Of a DNA stretch of 8,219 bases, positions 1 to 6,005 are shown in pieces. The notes below the pieces were generated by a model. It was not told the DNA's origin, did no database searches, and was given only the letters and a program-made list of their open reading frames with translations. This DNA is from Nitrospira sp. (lineage in GTDB: Bacteria > Nitrospirota > Nitrospiria > Nitrospirales > Nitrospiraceae). Both the position numbers and the translations under genes were made by a program. The stretch covers positions 1 through 8,219 of the forward strand of contig JACOEF010000430.1 of NCBI GenBank assembly GCA_024998705.1. Direction: 5' to 3'. Positions within the stretch are counted from its first letter, which is position 1. Every line of letters starts with the position of its first letter.

Positions 1-777
1 CAGACAAGCGGGGAGATACTGGTGTTCTCAGATGTCGCGACCACCTTGCCGCCTTACGGCATCGCCAATATTGTCAAGTCGTTCAATGATCCAACGGTCG
101 GCTGTGTCAGTAGCGTAGATCAATTCGTAGATGCCCAGGGAAATCTGAGCGGGGAGGGCGCGTATGTCAAATATGAGATGCTCCTGCGTCAGTTAGAAAC
201 GAAGGTAAATACATTGGTTGGGCTGAGCGGGTCATTCTTCGCTGCCCGGAGGACGGTCTGCAGCCCTTGGGCAGACGATCTCCAAAGCGACTTTAATACG
301 TTGCTTAATTCCATGAAAGCCGGGCTGCGTGGGGTGTCGGATCCTGGAAGCGTCGGCTACTATAAGAACTTGACGGATGAGAAAAAGGAGTATCAACGCA
401 AAGTCCGTACCGTCTTAAGAGGAATTGCTGTGCTGATGCGGAGCTTACCAATGTTAAATCCGTTTCGGTATGGAATCTTTGCTTGGCAACTGTGTAGTCA
501 TAAGCTCTGTCGGTGGCTTGTGCCATTCGCGATGATTGGCGCGCTGGTCTCAAATAGTGTATTGGCAATCGATTCGGTGCCATACCGGGTTCTTTTGCTG
601 GCGCACGTTCTGTTTTATACGATCGCCGCAGCCTATGCCGGGTGCAGCTGGATGCCAAAGAGCAACGTGTTTCGATTACCTTCGTTTTTTGTTGTGGTGA
701 ATCTTTCCATTCTTGATGCCTGGATGCGGTATTTTCGGGGAGACCGGGTGTTTCGTTGGGAGCCGTCCAAGCGCTAA
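1..777 (+). CDS. Family 2 glycosyltransferase, membrane-anchored, C-terminal part (5' end outside window)
   Basis: The reading frame is open from base 1, so the gene starts upstream; a GTG at 22 lies inside the conserved domain and is not a credible start. The 258 visible residues begin in the catalytic domain. GEILVFSDV (residues 4-12) fits the strand carrying the acidic nucleotide-sugar/metal motif of GT2 enzymes. LVGLSGSFFAARR (72-84) is the usual acceptor-side glycine-rich segment. ADDLQSDF (91-98) fits the catalytic-base region, and YQRKVRTVLRG (131-141) sits where processive GT2 enzymes carry their Q/R-x-x-R-W-like motif. About three hydrophobic segments follow (roughly 172-190, 195-213 and 226-240), ending in a short basic tail. 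This layout is typical of inner-membrane enzymes that transfer a sugar from a nucleotide donor during exopolysaccharide synthesis. Donor and acceptor cannot be read from the sequence. It is the first visible gene of a co-directional polysaccharide locus. Confidence 0.88.
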   Translation, partial: QTSGEILVFSDVATTLPPYGIANIVKSFNDPTVGCVSSVDQFVDAQGNLSGEGAYVKYEMLLRQLETKVNTLVGLSGSFFAARRTVCSPWADDLQSDFNTLLNSMKAGLRGVSDPGSVGYYKNLTDEKKEYQRKVRTVLRGIAVLMRSLPMLNPFRYGIFAWQLCSHKLCRWLVPFAMIGALVSNSVLAIDSVPYRVLLLAHVLFYTIAAAYAGCSWMPKSNVFRLPSFFVVVNLSILDAWMRYFRGDRVFRWEPSKR

Positions 778-832
778 GGCAAGGATGGTCATATCGACGG
801 CAACATAAGTATGAGTAAGAAATAGAAACATC

Positions 833-837
833 GAGGT
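833..837 (+). promoter_or_regulatory. Ribosome binding site of the SxtJ-like gene
   Basis: GAGGT lies five bases before the ATG at 843. It supports 843 as the start over the in-frame ATG at 852. Confidence 0.5.
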
Positions 838-842
838 ATTGA

Positions 843-1238
843 ATGGATGCGATGGCTGAAAAAAAGGAATTGCGGAATTTTGGATTGATTGTTGGTGGTG
901 TCTTTTTCCTGATCGGTGTCTGGCCCCTGATCCGGCATGGTGAAGGGATGCGCCTCTGGGCCGTCGCGTTGGGAACAATCTTGGTACCCTTGGGATTGGT
1001 GGCGCCGACTATCCTCGCGCCTCTCTTCAAAGTCTGGATGAAGATTGGCCACGTGATGGGCTGGGTCAACACCAGGATCATCCTAGGGATTCTATACTTT
1101 GGACTGATCACTCCGATGGGGGTCGTGATGCGGATATTTGGTGGGGATTCTATGCGCAGAACACTGAGCCGAGATGCTGTGAGCTATCGGGTCGTGCGGC
1201 AAGCGAGGCCACATAACCACATGACCAGGCAATTTTAG
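843..1238 (+). CDS. SxtJ-family small membrane protein
   Basis: The product has 131 residues. After a short charged N-terminus (residues 1-12) there are hydrophobic segments at about 13-30, 38-60 and 76-98, followed by a basic, hydrophilic tail of about 30 residues. Length, membrane layout and the LGILYFGLITPMGVVMR segment (81-97) match the SxtJ family, named from cyanobacterial saxitoxin clusters and common in bacterial polysaccharide and natural-product loci. Its biochemical role is not established. It is followed after 16 bases by a DUF5989-type gene, a pairing I recall from other loci, often beside a carbamoyltransferase; none is visible here, though one could lie outside the window. The family call rests on recall of its typical sequence, not on a search. 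Confidence 0.8.
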   Translation: MDAMAEKKELRNFGLIVGGVFFLIGVWPLIRHGEGMRLWAVALGTILVPLGLVAPTILAPLFKVWMKIGHVMGWVNTRIILGILYFGLITPMGVVMRIFGGDSMRRTLSRDAVSYRVVRQARPHNHMTRQF

Positions 1239-1244
1239 GGAGAC

Positions 1245-1250
1245 GGAGGG
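1245..1250 (+). promoter_or_regulatory. Ribosome binding site of the DUF5989-like gene
   Basis: GGAGGG, a strong Shine-Dalgarno match, lies four bases before the ATG at 1255. It is the main non-homology evidence that the 50-codon frame behind it is translated. Confidence 0.65.
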
Positions 1251-1254
1251 CGGT

Positions 1255-1407
1255 ATGGGAGAGTTTCTCACTGAGCTGTGGGCATTTATGAAGGAGCGGA
1301 AGAAATTCTGGCTCTTGCCGATTATCATGATGCTCGTCCTGTTGGGTAGCCTGATAGTTCTGACTCAAGGATCAGCCGTAGCGCCATTTATTTATACCTT
1401 GCTCTAG
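1255..1407 (+). CDS. DUF5989-family small membrane protein (50 aa)
   Basis: This 50-codon gene runs from ATG 1255 to TAG 1405-1407. The protein begins MGEFLTELWAFMKERKKFWL, an amphipathic, basic N-terminal stretch, and continues with one transmembrane segment at about 20-38 (LLPIIMMLVLLGSLIVL). It ends in a short hydrophobic tail (AVAPFIYTLL). The start with GEF, the basic ERKKFWLLP segment and the length all fit the DUF5989 family of about 50-residue proteins, whose function is unknown. A good ribosome binding site and the position 16 bases after the SxtJ-like gene argue that both are co-translated and work together at the inner membrane. No catalytic residues are apparent, so an accessory or scaffolding role is the reasonable inference. 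Confidence 0.82.
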   Translation: MGEFLTELWAFMKERKKFWLLPIIMMLVLLGSLIVLTQGSAVAPFIYTLL

Positions 1408-1412
1408 AGCAA
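1399..1412 (+). repeat. 14-base perfect palindrome over the DUF5989 stop codon, half repeated downstream
   Basis: TTGCTCTAGAGCAA at 1399-1412 is a perfect inverted repeat. Its right half plus one base, TAGAGCAA (1405-1412), recurs at 1426-1433. TTGCTCT can therefore pair either with the adjacent half or, across a 21-base loop, with the downstream copy. No T-run follows, so it does not look like an intrinsic terminator. It could be an operator or an mRNA structure ahead of the next gene, or it could be chance. Confidence 0.25.
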
Positions 1413-1440
1413 CGACGTTACTGAGTAGAGCAATTTCACG

Positions 1441-2506
1441 ATGATGCATTGCACCATGTATGCGTATAGCACATCCCCTCATGTGTCCCAATTGTATACG
1501 GGGTTTTCTTTGTTGGCCGCGAATGGAAAGATAAACCTCACTCAAAAGTTTGAGCATTTTGTTCATGTGGGAATTGAATCCATCCTGAAATTGCGGCCTC
1601 AGGACCTGAATGGGCTGTTCGTTATACTGAATAATGAAAAGATCATTTTTTACGACACAAGTGACACTCCCAATTTGCGCAATGACGCGTTAGAGATTTG
1701 CGATGCTTACTTTAAGCGCAGCTATGTGGCTGCATCAATTCCAGATGGCTATAAATCTCGTGTCTGTCCATTGGGATTCAACTACGAGTTGTATGCGGGG
1801 AAACTTAACCGGTATGAAGTCGCTAGATTTTTGCTTCGTAAGAATGCCTTGGAGAATTTTCCCTGGGAAATAATCAGACGTACAGCGGAGCTCGTTTCGC
1901 TTGGATTTTTGCCGACAATCGGAAATATGTGTGCTTTGCCAATCCCTAATCAGGATCCTTGTGTACTGTTCATGGCGCGCGCCTGGGATCCTGACGGTGA
2001 GTCGGCTAAGGTCTCTGACGGAAAAGGCGGAGCGTGTGCAGATCAATGAGATGCGAGCACGGTGCATCGAACTCTTGCGACAGGAGCTTGGACCCAAGTT
2101 CTATGGGGGATTTGCTCGGACCAAGTACGCAATTGAGAACTATGGCTCATTGTTACTTGAGAGCTCATTGACTTCAGGGAAGAAGAATTATTTGACTTTG
2201 CTTCGGCAATATCCCATTTGCATTGCAACAACCGGTTTGCATGGTTCAATTGGCTGGAAAATGGCAGAGTACGTGGCCTTTTCTAAGTCCATTGTTTCGG
2301 AGAAACTGAATTGCTTAGTCCCTGGAAGTTTTGAGCCAGGTAAGAACTATTTGGAGTTCGACACTCCGGAGACGTGTCTCCAGCAAACGATGAAGTTGCT
2401 TGAAAGCATCCAGTTGAGGCAAGAAATGATGGAGAATAATTGGGCTTACTATAAGGCCTACATGCAGGCAGATAAGCTTGTATGGAGAACCCTTGATATC
2501 ACGTAA
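1441..2506 (+). pseudogene. Glycosyltransferase-like gene split by a frameshift
   Basis: Two adjacent frames together make one protein of about 350 residues. The first half (1441-2049, 202 residues) carries QLYTGFSLL near residue 17, the acidic KIIFYDTSD segment near 67-75 and ends its real homology around VLFMARAWDP (175-184). The second half reads in the next frame through KAERVQINEMRARC, LGPKFYGGFA, CIATTGLHGSIGWKMAEY and NYLEF to the TAA at 2504-2506. The GLHGSIGWKMAEY segment resembles the donor-binding part of GT-B-fold glycosyltransferases, and I recall this order of motifs as one continuous family in polysaccharide loci. The name is an inference from layout and context. The start may be ATG 1441, 1444 or 1456; the last gives the usual short N-terminus. 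GC is lower than in the right-hand genes. Either the gene is disrupted or the read has an indel; two separately translated halves are less likely. Confidence 0.72.
2011..2027 (+). other. Probable frameshift site
   Basis: Protein similarity appears to pass from frame 1 to frame 2 in this interval: frame 1 turns to low-complexity GKGGACADQ and stops at 2047-2049, while frame 2 becomes family-like from about LTEKAERVQ. The net change is +1 base or -2 bases. Candidate slippage tracts are CTCT at 2012-2015 (loss of one CT) and AAAA at 2022-2025 (gain of one A). A copy of CTGACGG lies at 1991-1997 and another at 2015-2021. Confidence 0.6.
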
Positions 2507-2802
2507 CATAGCTAGCTGGTCTGGGCGAGCGTCACGCATAGCATGTCCGCTTGGAAATGCCAATCGGGCCAGCCTATCTGTCGGTCAATGCGTACGATCT
2601 GAGCGGCAAGATTGTAATGCCGGAAACTATGTACACCACTGGAATATCCACAAGTTCAATTGGATGGATAGACGTTGTTGTTGCCGGTCTCTTTTGCTGT
2701 GCATGATCGTGGGCAACGGAGTATGCGTGAACGATTTATCCTCGATTAAATTTGTGGGCGCGTCGCAGATGATGACTTTGTGTTGAGAGCGCAGAAAACT
2801 CT
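2507..2802. other. 296-base gap without a convincing gene
   Basis: This is the longest non-coding stretch in the window. It contains a frame running through from the previous gene (2478-2786) whose product is rich in cysteine, arginine and serine and looks non-natural, and a 49-codon frame described separately. No tRNA, hairpin followed by a T-run, or insertion-sequence end was seen. It may hold the promoter of the FkbM gene or the debris of a lost gene. Confidence 0.5.
2557..2706 (+). other. 49-codon open frame of uncertain status, possible gene remnant
   Basis: ATG 2557 to TGA 2704-2706 encodes 49 residues beginning MPIGPAYLSVNAYDLSG and ending in a hydrophobic segment, GWIDVVVAGLFCCA. The residue mix is more protein-like than the alternative frames here, and the end looks like the beginning of a membrane segment cut short by the stop. 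There is no strong ribosome binding site. I do not recognise it. It could be a tiny membrane protein, the leftover N-terminus of a deleted membrane protein, or noise. Confidence 0.22.
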
Positions 2803-3603
2803 ATGTCGAATCTAGTAGCCAGGATTGTAAGAGCAAGCGAAAAGTACCGGAGGCGGTACGGGCAATTCGCCGGATTTGTGCTGTGGTTTCGGCTTCGTCG
2901 ACATATGAAGGCTGTGAAAGGATCGTTGCACAGAGTAAGTGTTCCAGGACTTAGGCATCCGATATTCTTGCGGGCAGGTACTTCGGACGTACTGGTGTTT
3001 ATCCAGATATTTATCGAAAGAGAATTGGAGTTTGATGCGCGCGAAGTGCCGTCGACCATAGTCGATGCGGGAGCAAACATTGGTTTGGCCTCTGTGTACT
3101 TCTCGCATCGCTTTCCAAAGGCTAAAGTTGTGGCGCTGGAAGTAGATCAGGCAAATTTTGAACTATTGACGAGAAATACTAGCGGTTATGCCAACATTAC
3201 CTGCATAAGAAAAGCGTTGTGGTCTGGTGAAGCACAGTTGGGCATCCTGAACCCCAAAGATGAGCCGTGGGCATTTCGGGTGGGTGAGGTATCTGCTAAC
3301 TCAAGCGCTGCTATTTCCGCGGTCGGAGTAGCTGATTTGGCTGGGCAGTTTCAGTCTCAGCGAATTGATCTCCTGAAGATAGATATAGAGGGTGCTGAGA
3401 AGAAGGTGTTTCAAGAGGGTGTCGGTGCTTGGATTGATCGCGTCGGTGTAATTGCCGTTGAGTTGCACGACAATATCATGCCTGGATGTAGCAAAGCGCT
3501 TGAGGAGGCGTTGGCAGGAACTCTTTGTCATACGAGTCGCTCAGGCGAATACACAATCGTCCACTTAGAGCGCCCCTTACCCGGCGCCCTCGCCCCTGAG
3601 TGA
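2803..3603 (+). CDS. FkbM-family SAM-dependent methyltransferase
   Basis: The product has 266 residues. TIVDAGANIGLASVYF (85-100) is the glycine-rich SAM-binding loop in the form typical of FkbM proteins. ALEVD (111-115) provides the acidic residue expected to hold the SAM ribose, and IDLLKIDIEGAE (188-199) is the family's signature strand and turn. The N-terminal 80 residues, including a basic start and FLRAGTSDVLVFIQIF, match the usual FkbM lead-in. FkbM enzymes mostly O-methylate sugars or polyketides, and in glycan loci they often cap or decorate a sugar hydroxyl in the cytoplasm. ATG 2803 is the only plausible start because an in-frame stop lies at 2773-2775; its ribosome binding site is poor. 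The gene ends at TGA 3601-3603, overlapping a possible GTG start of the next frame (3600). Confidence 0.92.
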   Translation: MSNLVARIVRASEKYRRRYGQFAGFVLWFRLRRHMKAVKGSLHRVSVPGLRHPIFLRAGTSDVLVFIQIFIERELEFDAREVPSTIVDAGANIGLASVYFSHRFPKAKVVALEVDQANFELLTRNTSGYANITCIRKALWSGEAQLGILNPKDEPWAFRVGEVSANSSAAISAVGVADLAGQFQSQRIDLLKIDIEGAEKKVFQEGVGAWIDRVGVIAVELHDNIMPGCSKALEEALAGTLCHTSRSGEYTIVHLERPLPGALAPE

Positions 3604-3710
3604 TAACCCAATATTTTGGCCGCATTGCTGTGGTGCCGGAGCTGCAATCGGTGGGAAAGTGTGATGTCTGCAAGCAACTGGGTGATATGTGTGAGAAGGC
3701 GACGGTAAGC

Positions 3711-4757
3711 ATGAATTGCTTAAAATCACTCATTCGGAAGTGTATCGCTGATATCCTTTATACGGCATCAGCCTACCGATGGCGCCATCGCGGTAAGGTC
3801 GTAGTGCTCATGTATCACCGGGTTCTCACGAAAGAGGAGGTATCTCGTCACCCCACCCAGTCCGGAATGTACGTGTTGGATACCGTATTTGCTCAGCAGA
3901 TGTCTTTTGTAAAGCAGAACTTTACCGTGTTGTCTCTGCAGCAGCTACTCGATCTGTGGCAACGTGGTGCATGGGATAAGCGAGAGCGATACTGCGTGAT
4001 CACCTTTGATGATGGTTGGTTGGATAACTATCGCCATGCCTATCCTGTCTTAAAGCGCTTGTGTTTGCCCGCGACTATTTTCCTTCCCACTGACTATGTG
4101 GGCAGTGACGAGTGGTTTTGGCCTGACCAGTTGGCATTCTTGTGCAAAGCCGCCGCTGATAGAACGGAACGGATTACAGCTTCCAAGAGGATCGAGGCTG
4201 TGCTGTCCGGTTTTCTCGGCGGAAGCGTCTCTTTCCCGGCTCAGACGATGGTGAATCATGAGCAGCTGGCGGACCAAATTATTGAACGTTGTAAGTATCT
4301 GCCGATTGAGCGCATCCGCGAGCTGGTTCGCGCGTTGGCGTTGGAACTCAAAGTGACATTGCCGCACGGCCGAGTCATTGTAAATTGGGACGAGGTGCGC
4401 GAGATGTCCCGGGGAGGGGTGTCATTTGGTTCGCACTCCTGCAGCCACCGTATTATGACCACCATAAGCGCAGATGAGGTTTCCGACGAACTGTTGCGGT
4501 CGAGGCAAGTCCTATTCGATCACGGTGTAAATTATGTGCCGGTCTATTGCTACCCCAACGGAAATAGCGATACCCGCATTCAAGAACAGGTGAGAGTCAG
4601 TGGGTATGAGGCTGCAGTGTCCGTGCAGATGGGTGTGGAAGGGAACCGTCCTGAAAATCGGTATGCGATCCGCCGCGTGGGAATTCATAACGACATCACA
4701 CACACCATTCCACTGTTCTCCTTTCGTTTGTTCGGTCCTCAACCGAGTTCGGTATAG
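3711..4757 (+). CDS. Polysaccharide deacetylase, NodB/CE4 type
   Basis: From ATG 3711 the product has 348 residues. VVVLMYHRVL (30-39) is the opening strand of this family. ITFDDGW (97-103) carries the two aspartates expected as catalytic base and metal ligand, and SHSCSH (241-246) gives the H-x3-H metal pair. YCYPNG (279-284) is the expected late motif lining the active site. An insert of about 90 residues between the TFDD and HxxxH motifs is common in exopolysaccharide-locus members. The enzyme should remove N-acetyl groups from amino sugars. I see no signal peptide, so it may act on a cytoplasmic lipid-linked precursor. The frame extends to GTG 3600, overlapping the previous stop, but those 37 extra codons look unlike the family; GAGAAGG at 3693-3699 can serve ATG 3711. 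ATG 3687 is another option. Confidence 0.88.
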   Translation: MNCLKSLIRKCIADILYTASAYRWRHRGKVVVLMYHRVLTKEEVSRHPTQSGMYVLDTVFAQQMSFVKQNFTVLSLQQLLDLWQRGAWDKRERYCVITFDDGWLDNYRHAYPVLKRLCLPATIFLPTDYVGSDEWFWPDQLAFLCKAAADRTERITASKRIEAVLSGFLGGSVSFPAQTMVNHEQLADQIIERCKYLPIERIRELVRALALELKVTLPHGRVIVNWDEVREMSRGGVSFGSHSCSHRIMTTISADEVSDELLRSRQVLFDHGVNYVPVYCYPNGNSDTRIQEQVRVSGYEAAVSVQMGVEGNRPENRYAIRRVGIHNDITHTIPLFSFRLFGPQPSSV

Positions 4758-4808
4758 GGCTATCGAGGTAATCGGTGTGAGGGCTGTGTCCCGGGGGCGA
4801 ATGTATTC

Positions 4809-5996
4809 GTGAAAGTCTTGGTTACCGACGGAAATGAGCGAGCGGCGCTTGCCGTCACCAGAGCGCTAGGACGGGAGCATGTGGAGGTAATTGTTGGGGC
4901 GGAGTCCCAACGCTCCCTTGCAGGATCTTCTCGTTATTGCTGGCAGCGGATAGTCTATCCGTCTCCTTATCAAAATCCTGAAGGTTTCATTGCCGCCTTG
5001 ATGGAGGTCATACAGCGCCATCGAGTAGATGCTGTATTTCCCGTGTCCGATATCGCCATGCATGTCCTTGGGCCGGAGAAGGCCCAGATTGAGCGGTACA
5101 CGCACTTTCCGGCCCCCACGGCTCAGGCATTTCAGGAAATCTCGGATAAGTACCGATTGATGCAGCGCGCGGTTACTGAAGGCGTTTCCATTCCAGGCAC
5201 TGTCTTTGTCCCTGATGGACGACTCGAGGGGCTTATTACGAAAATCGTCGATTTTCCCGTGGTGGTCAAGCCTGGCTGCTCATTGGTGAAAGATGGCAGT
5301 CGCTGGATGAAGACGAGCGTCTGCTATGCCGAGTCGCCCGAGGAACTCCTTCGACTCTATCGTGGGCGGCCGTATCTGCAACGACCTTCGTTGATTCAGC
5401 AGCGTGTCATCGGGGAAGGCCAGGGCCTGTTCGTCTTGATGCAGGAGGGAAGGCCGTTGGGAATGTTCGCTCACCGGAGGCTTCGTGAACGCCCCCCCTC
5501 TGGCGGGGTCAGTGTGTTGCGGGAAAGTATTGCCTTGCCGAAAGTGATGGTTGAGGCTACCCTCAAGCTGTTGCAGCCAGTGAAGTGGCACGGTGTGGCA
5601 AGGGTGGAGTTTAAGGTGGATGCAGCCACGCAGCGTCCCTTGTTGATGGAGATTAATGGGCGGTTTTGGGGTTCATTGCAGTTGGCGGTGGATGCGGGGG
5701 TGAATTTTCCCATGCATCTGCTCAACATGGCGATGGGGCAAGGCGAGATGATACCTGAAGATGGATATCGTGTCGGAGTCAAGTCGAGATGGTTGTTGGG
5801 TGATTTGGATCAGTTGTTGATGCGAGTGAGGAAGAGCGATCGTGCGTTGAATCTTCCACCAGGGGCTCCGTCGAAGTTGCAGGCGCTCATGTCTTTCTAC
5901 CTGTTTTTTGAACGAGACGTGTTTTATGAAATTGAGCGGTTCGATGATCTGGCCCCGAGTCGTTTCGAAGTGATGCGGTATCTCAAGCTGGCATAA
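4809..5996 (+). CDS. ATP-grasp domain ligase
   Basis: The product has 395 residues. An N-terminal Rossmann-like preATP domain (MKVLVTDGNERAALAVTRAL) is followed by DAVFPVSD (74-81). DKYRLM (113-118) and FPVVVKPG (149-156) supply the lysines expected to bind ATP, and LIQQRVIGEGQG (195-206) is the hinge and loop region. ARVEFKVD (264-271) and LLMEINGRFWGSL (278-290) contain the metal-binding Glu and the E-x-N pair. All core residues seem intact. Such enzymes activate a carboxylate as an acyl phosphate and join it to an amine or another nucleophile; the substrate is unknown. It resembles the CarB/carboxylate-amine ligase branch. It lies between a deacetylase and a phosphatase, which points to glycan or lipid-carrier modification. 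The start is GTG 4809 with only a G-rich stretch (4793-4798) upstream; the protein begins directly at the first beta-strand, which fits. Confidence 0.88.
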   Translation: MKVLVTDGNERAALAVTRALGREHVEVIVGAESQRSLAGSSRYCWQRIVYPSPYQNPEGFIAALMEVIQRHRVDAVFPVSDIAMHVLGPEKAQIERYTHFPAPTAQAFQEISDKYRLMQRAVTEGVSIPGTVFVPDGRLEGLITKIVDFPVVVKPGCSLVKDGSRWMKTSVCYAESPEELLRLYRGRPYLQRPSLIQQRVIGEGQGLFVLMQEGRPLGMFAHRRLRERPPSGGVSVLRESIALPKVMVEATLKLLQPVKWHGVARVEFKVDAATQRPLLMEINGRFWGSLQLAVDAGVNFPMHLLNMAMGQGEMIPEDGYRVGVKSRWLLGDLDQLLMRVRKSDRALNLPPGAPSKLQALMSFYLFFERDVFYEIERFDDLAPSRFEVMRYLKLA

Positions 5997-6000
5997 GGAG
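5996..6000 (+). promoter_or_regulatory. Ribosome binding site that decides the phosphatase start
   Basis: AGGAG overlaps the last base of the ATP-grasp stop codon and lies five bases before ATG 6006. Because it covers the alternative GTG at 6000, it favours ATG 6006. The arrangement suggests translational coupling of the two genes. Confidence 0.7.
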
Positions 6001-6005
6001 TGGTC

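Noticed and set aside
305..1111. Long open frame on the minus strand (268 codons) opposite the GT2 and SxtJ-like genes
   Set aside because: It crosses two well-supported + strand genes and their intergenic gap, and its translation is rich in arginine, serine and proline with no recognisable motif. It is an antisense shadow.
2478..2786. 102-codon + strand frame after the broken glycosyltransferase
   Set aside because: It starts inside the glycosyltransferase and encodes a cysteine- and arginine-rich product without domain features or a good ribosome binding site. The alternative 49-codon frame looks more protein-like, though still doubtful.
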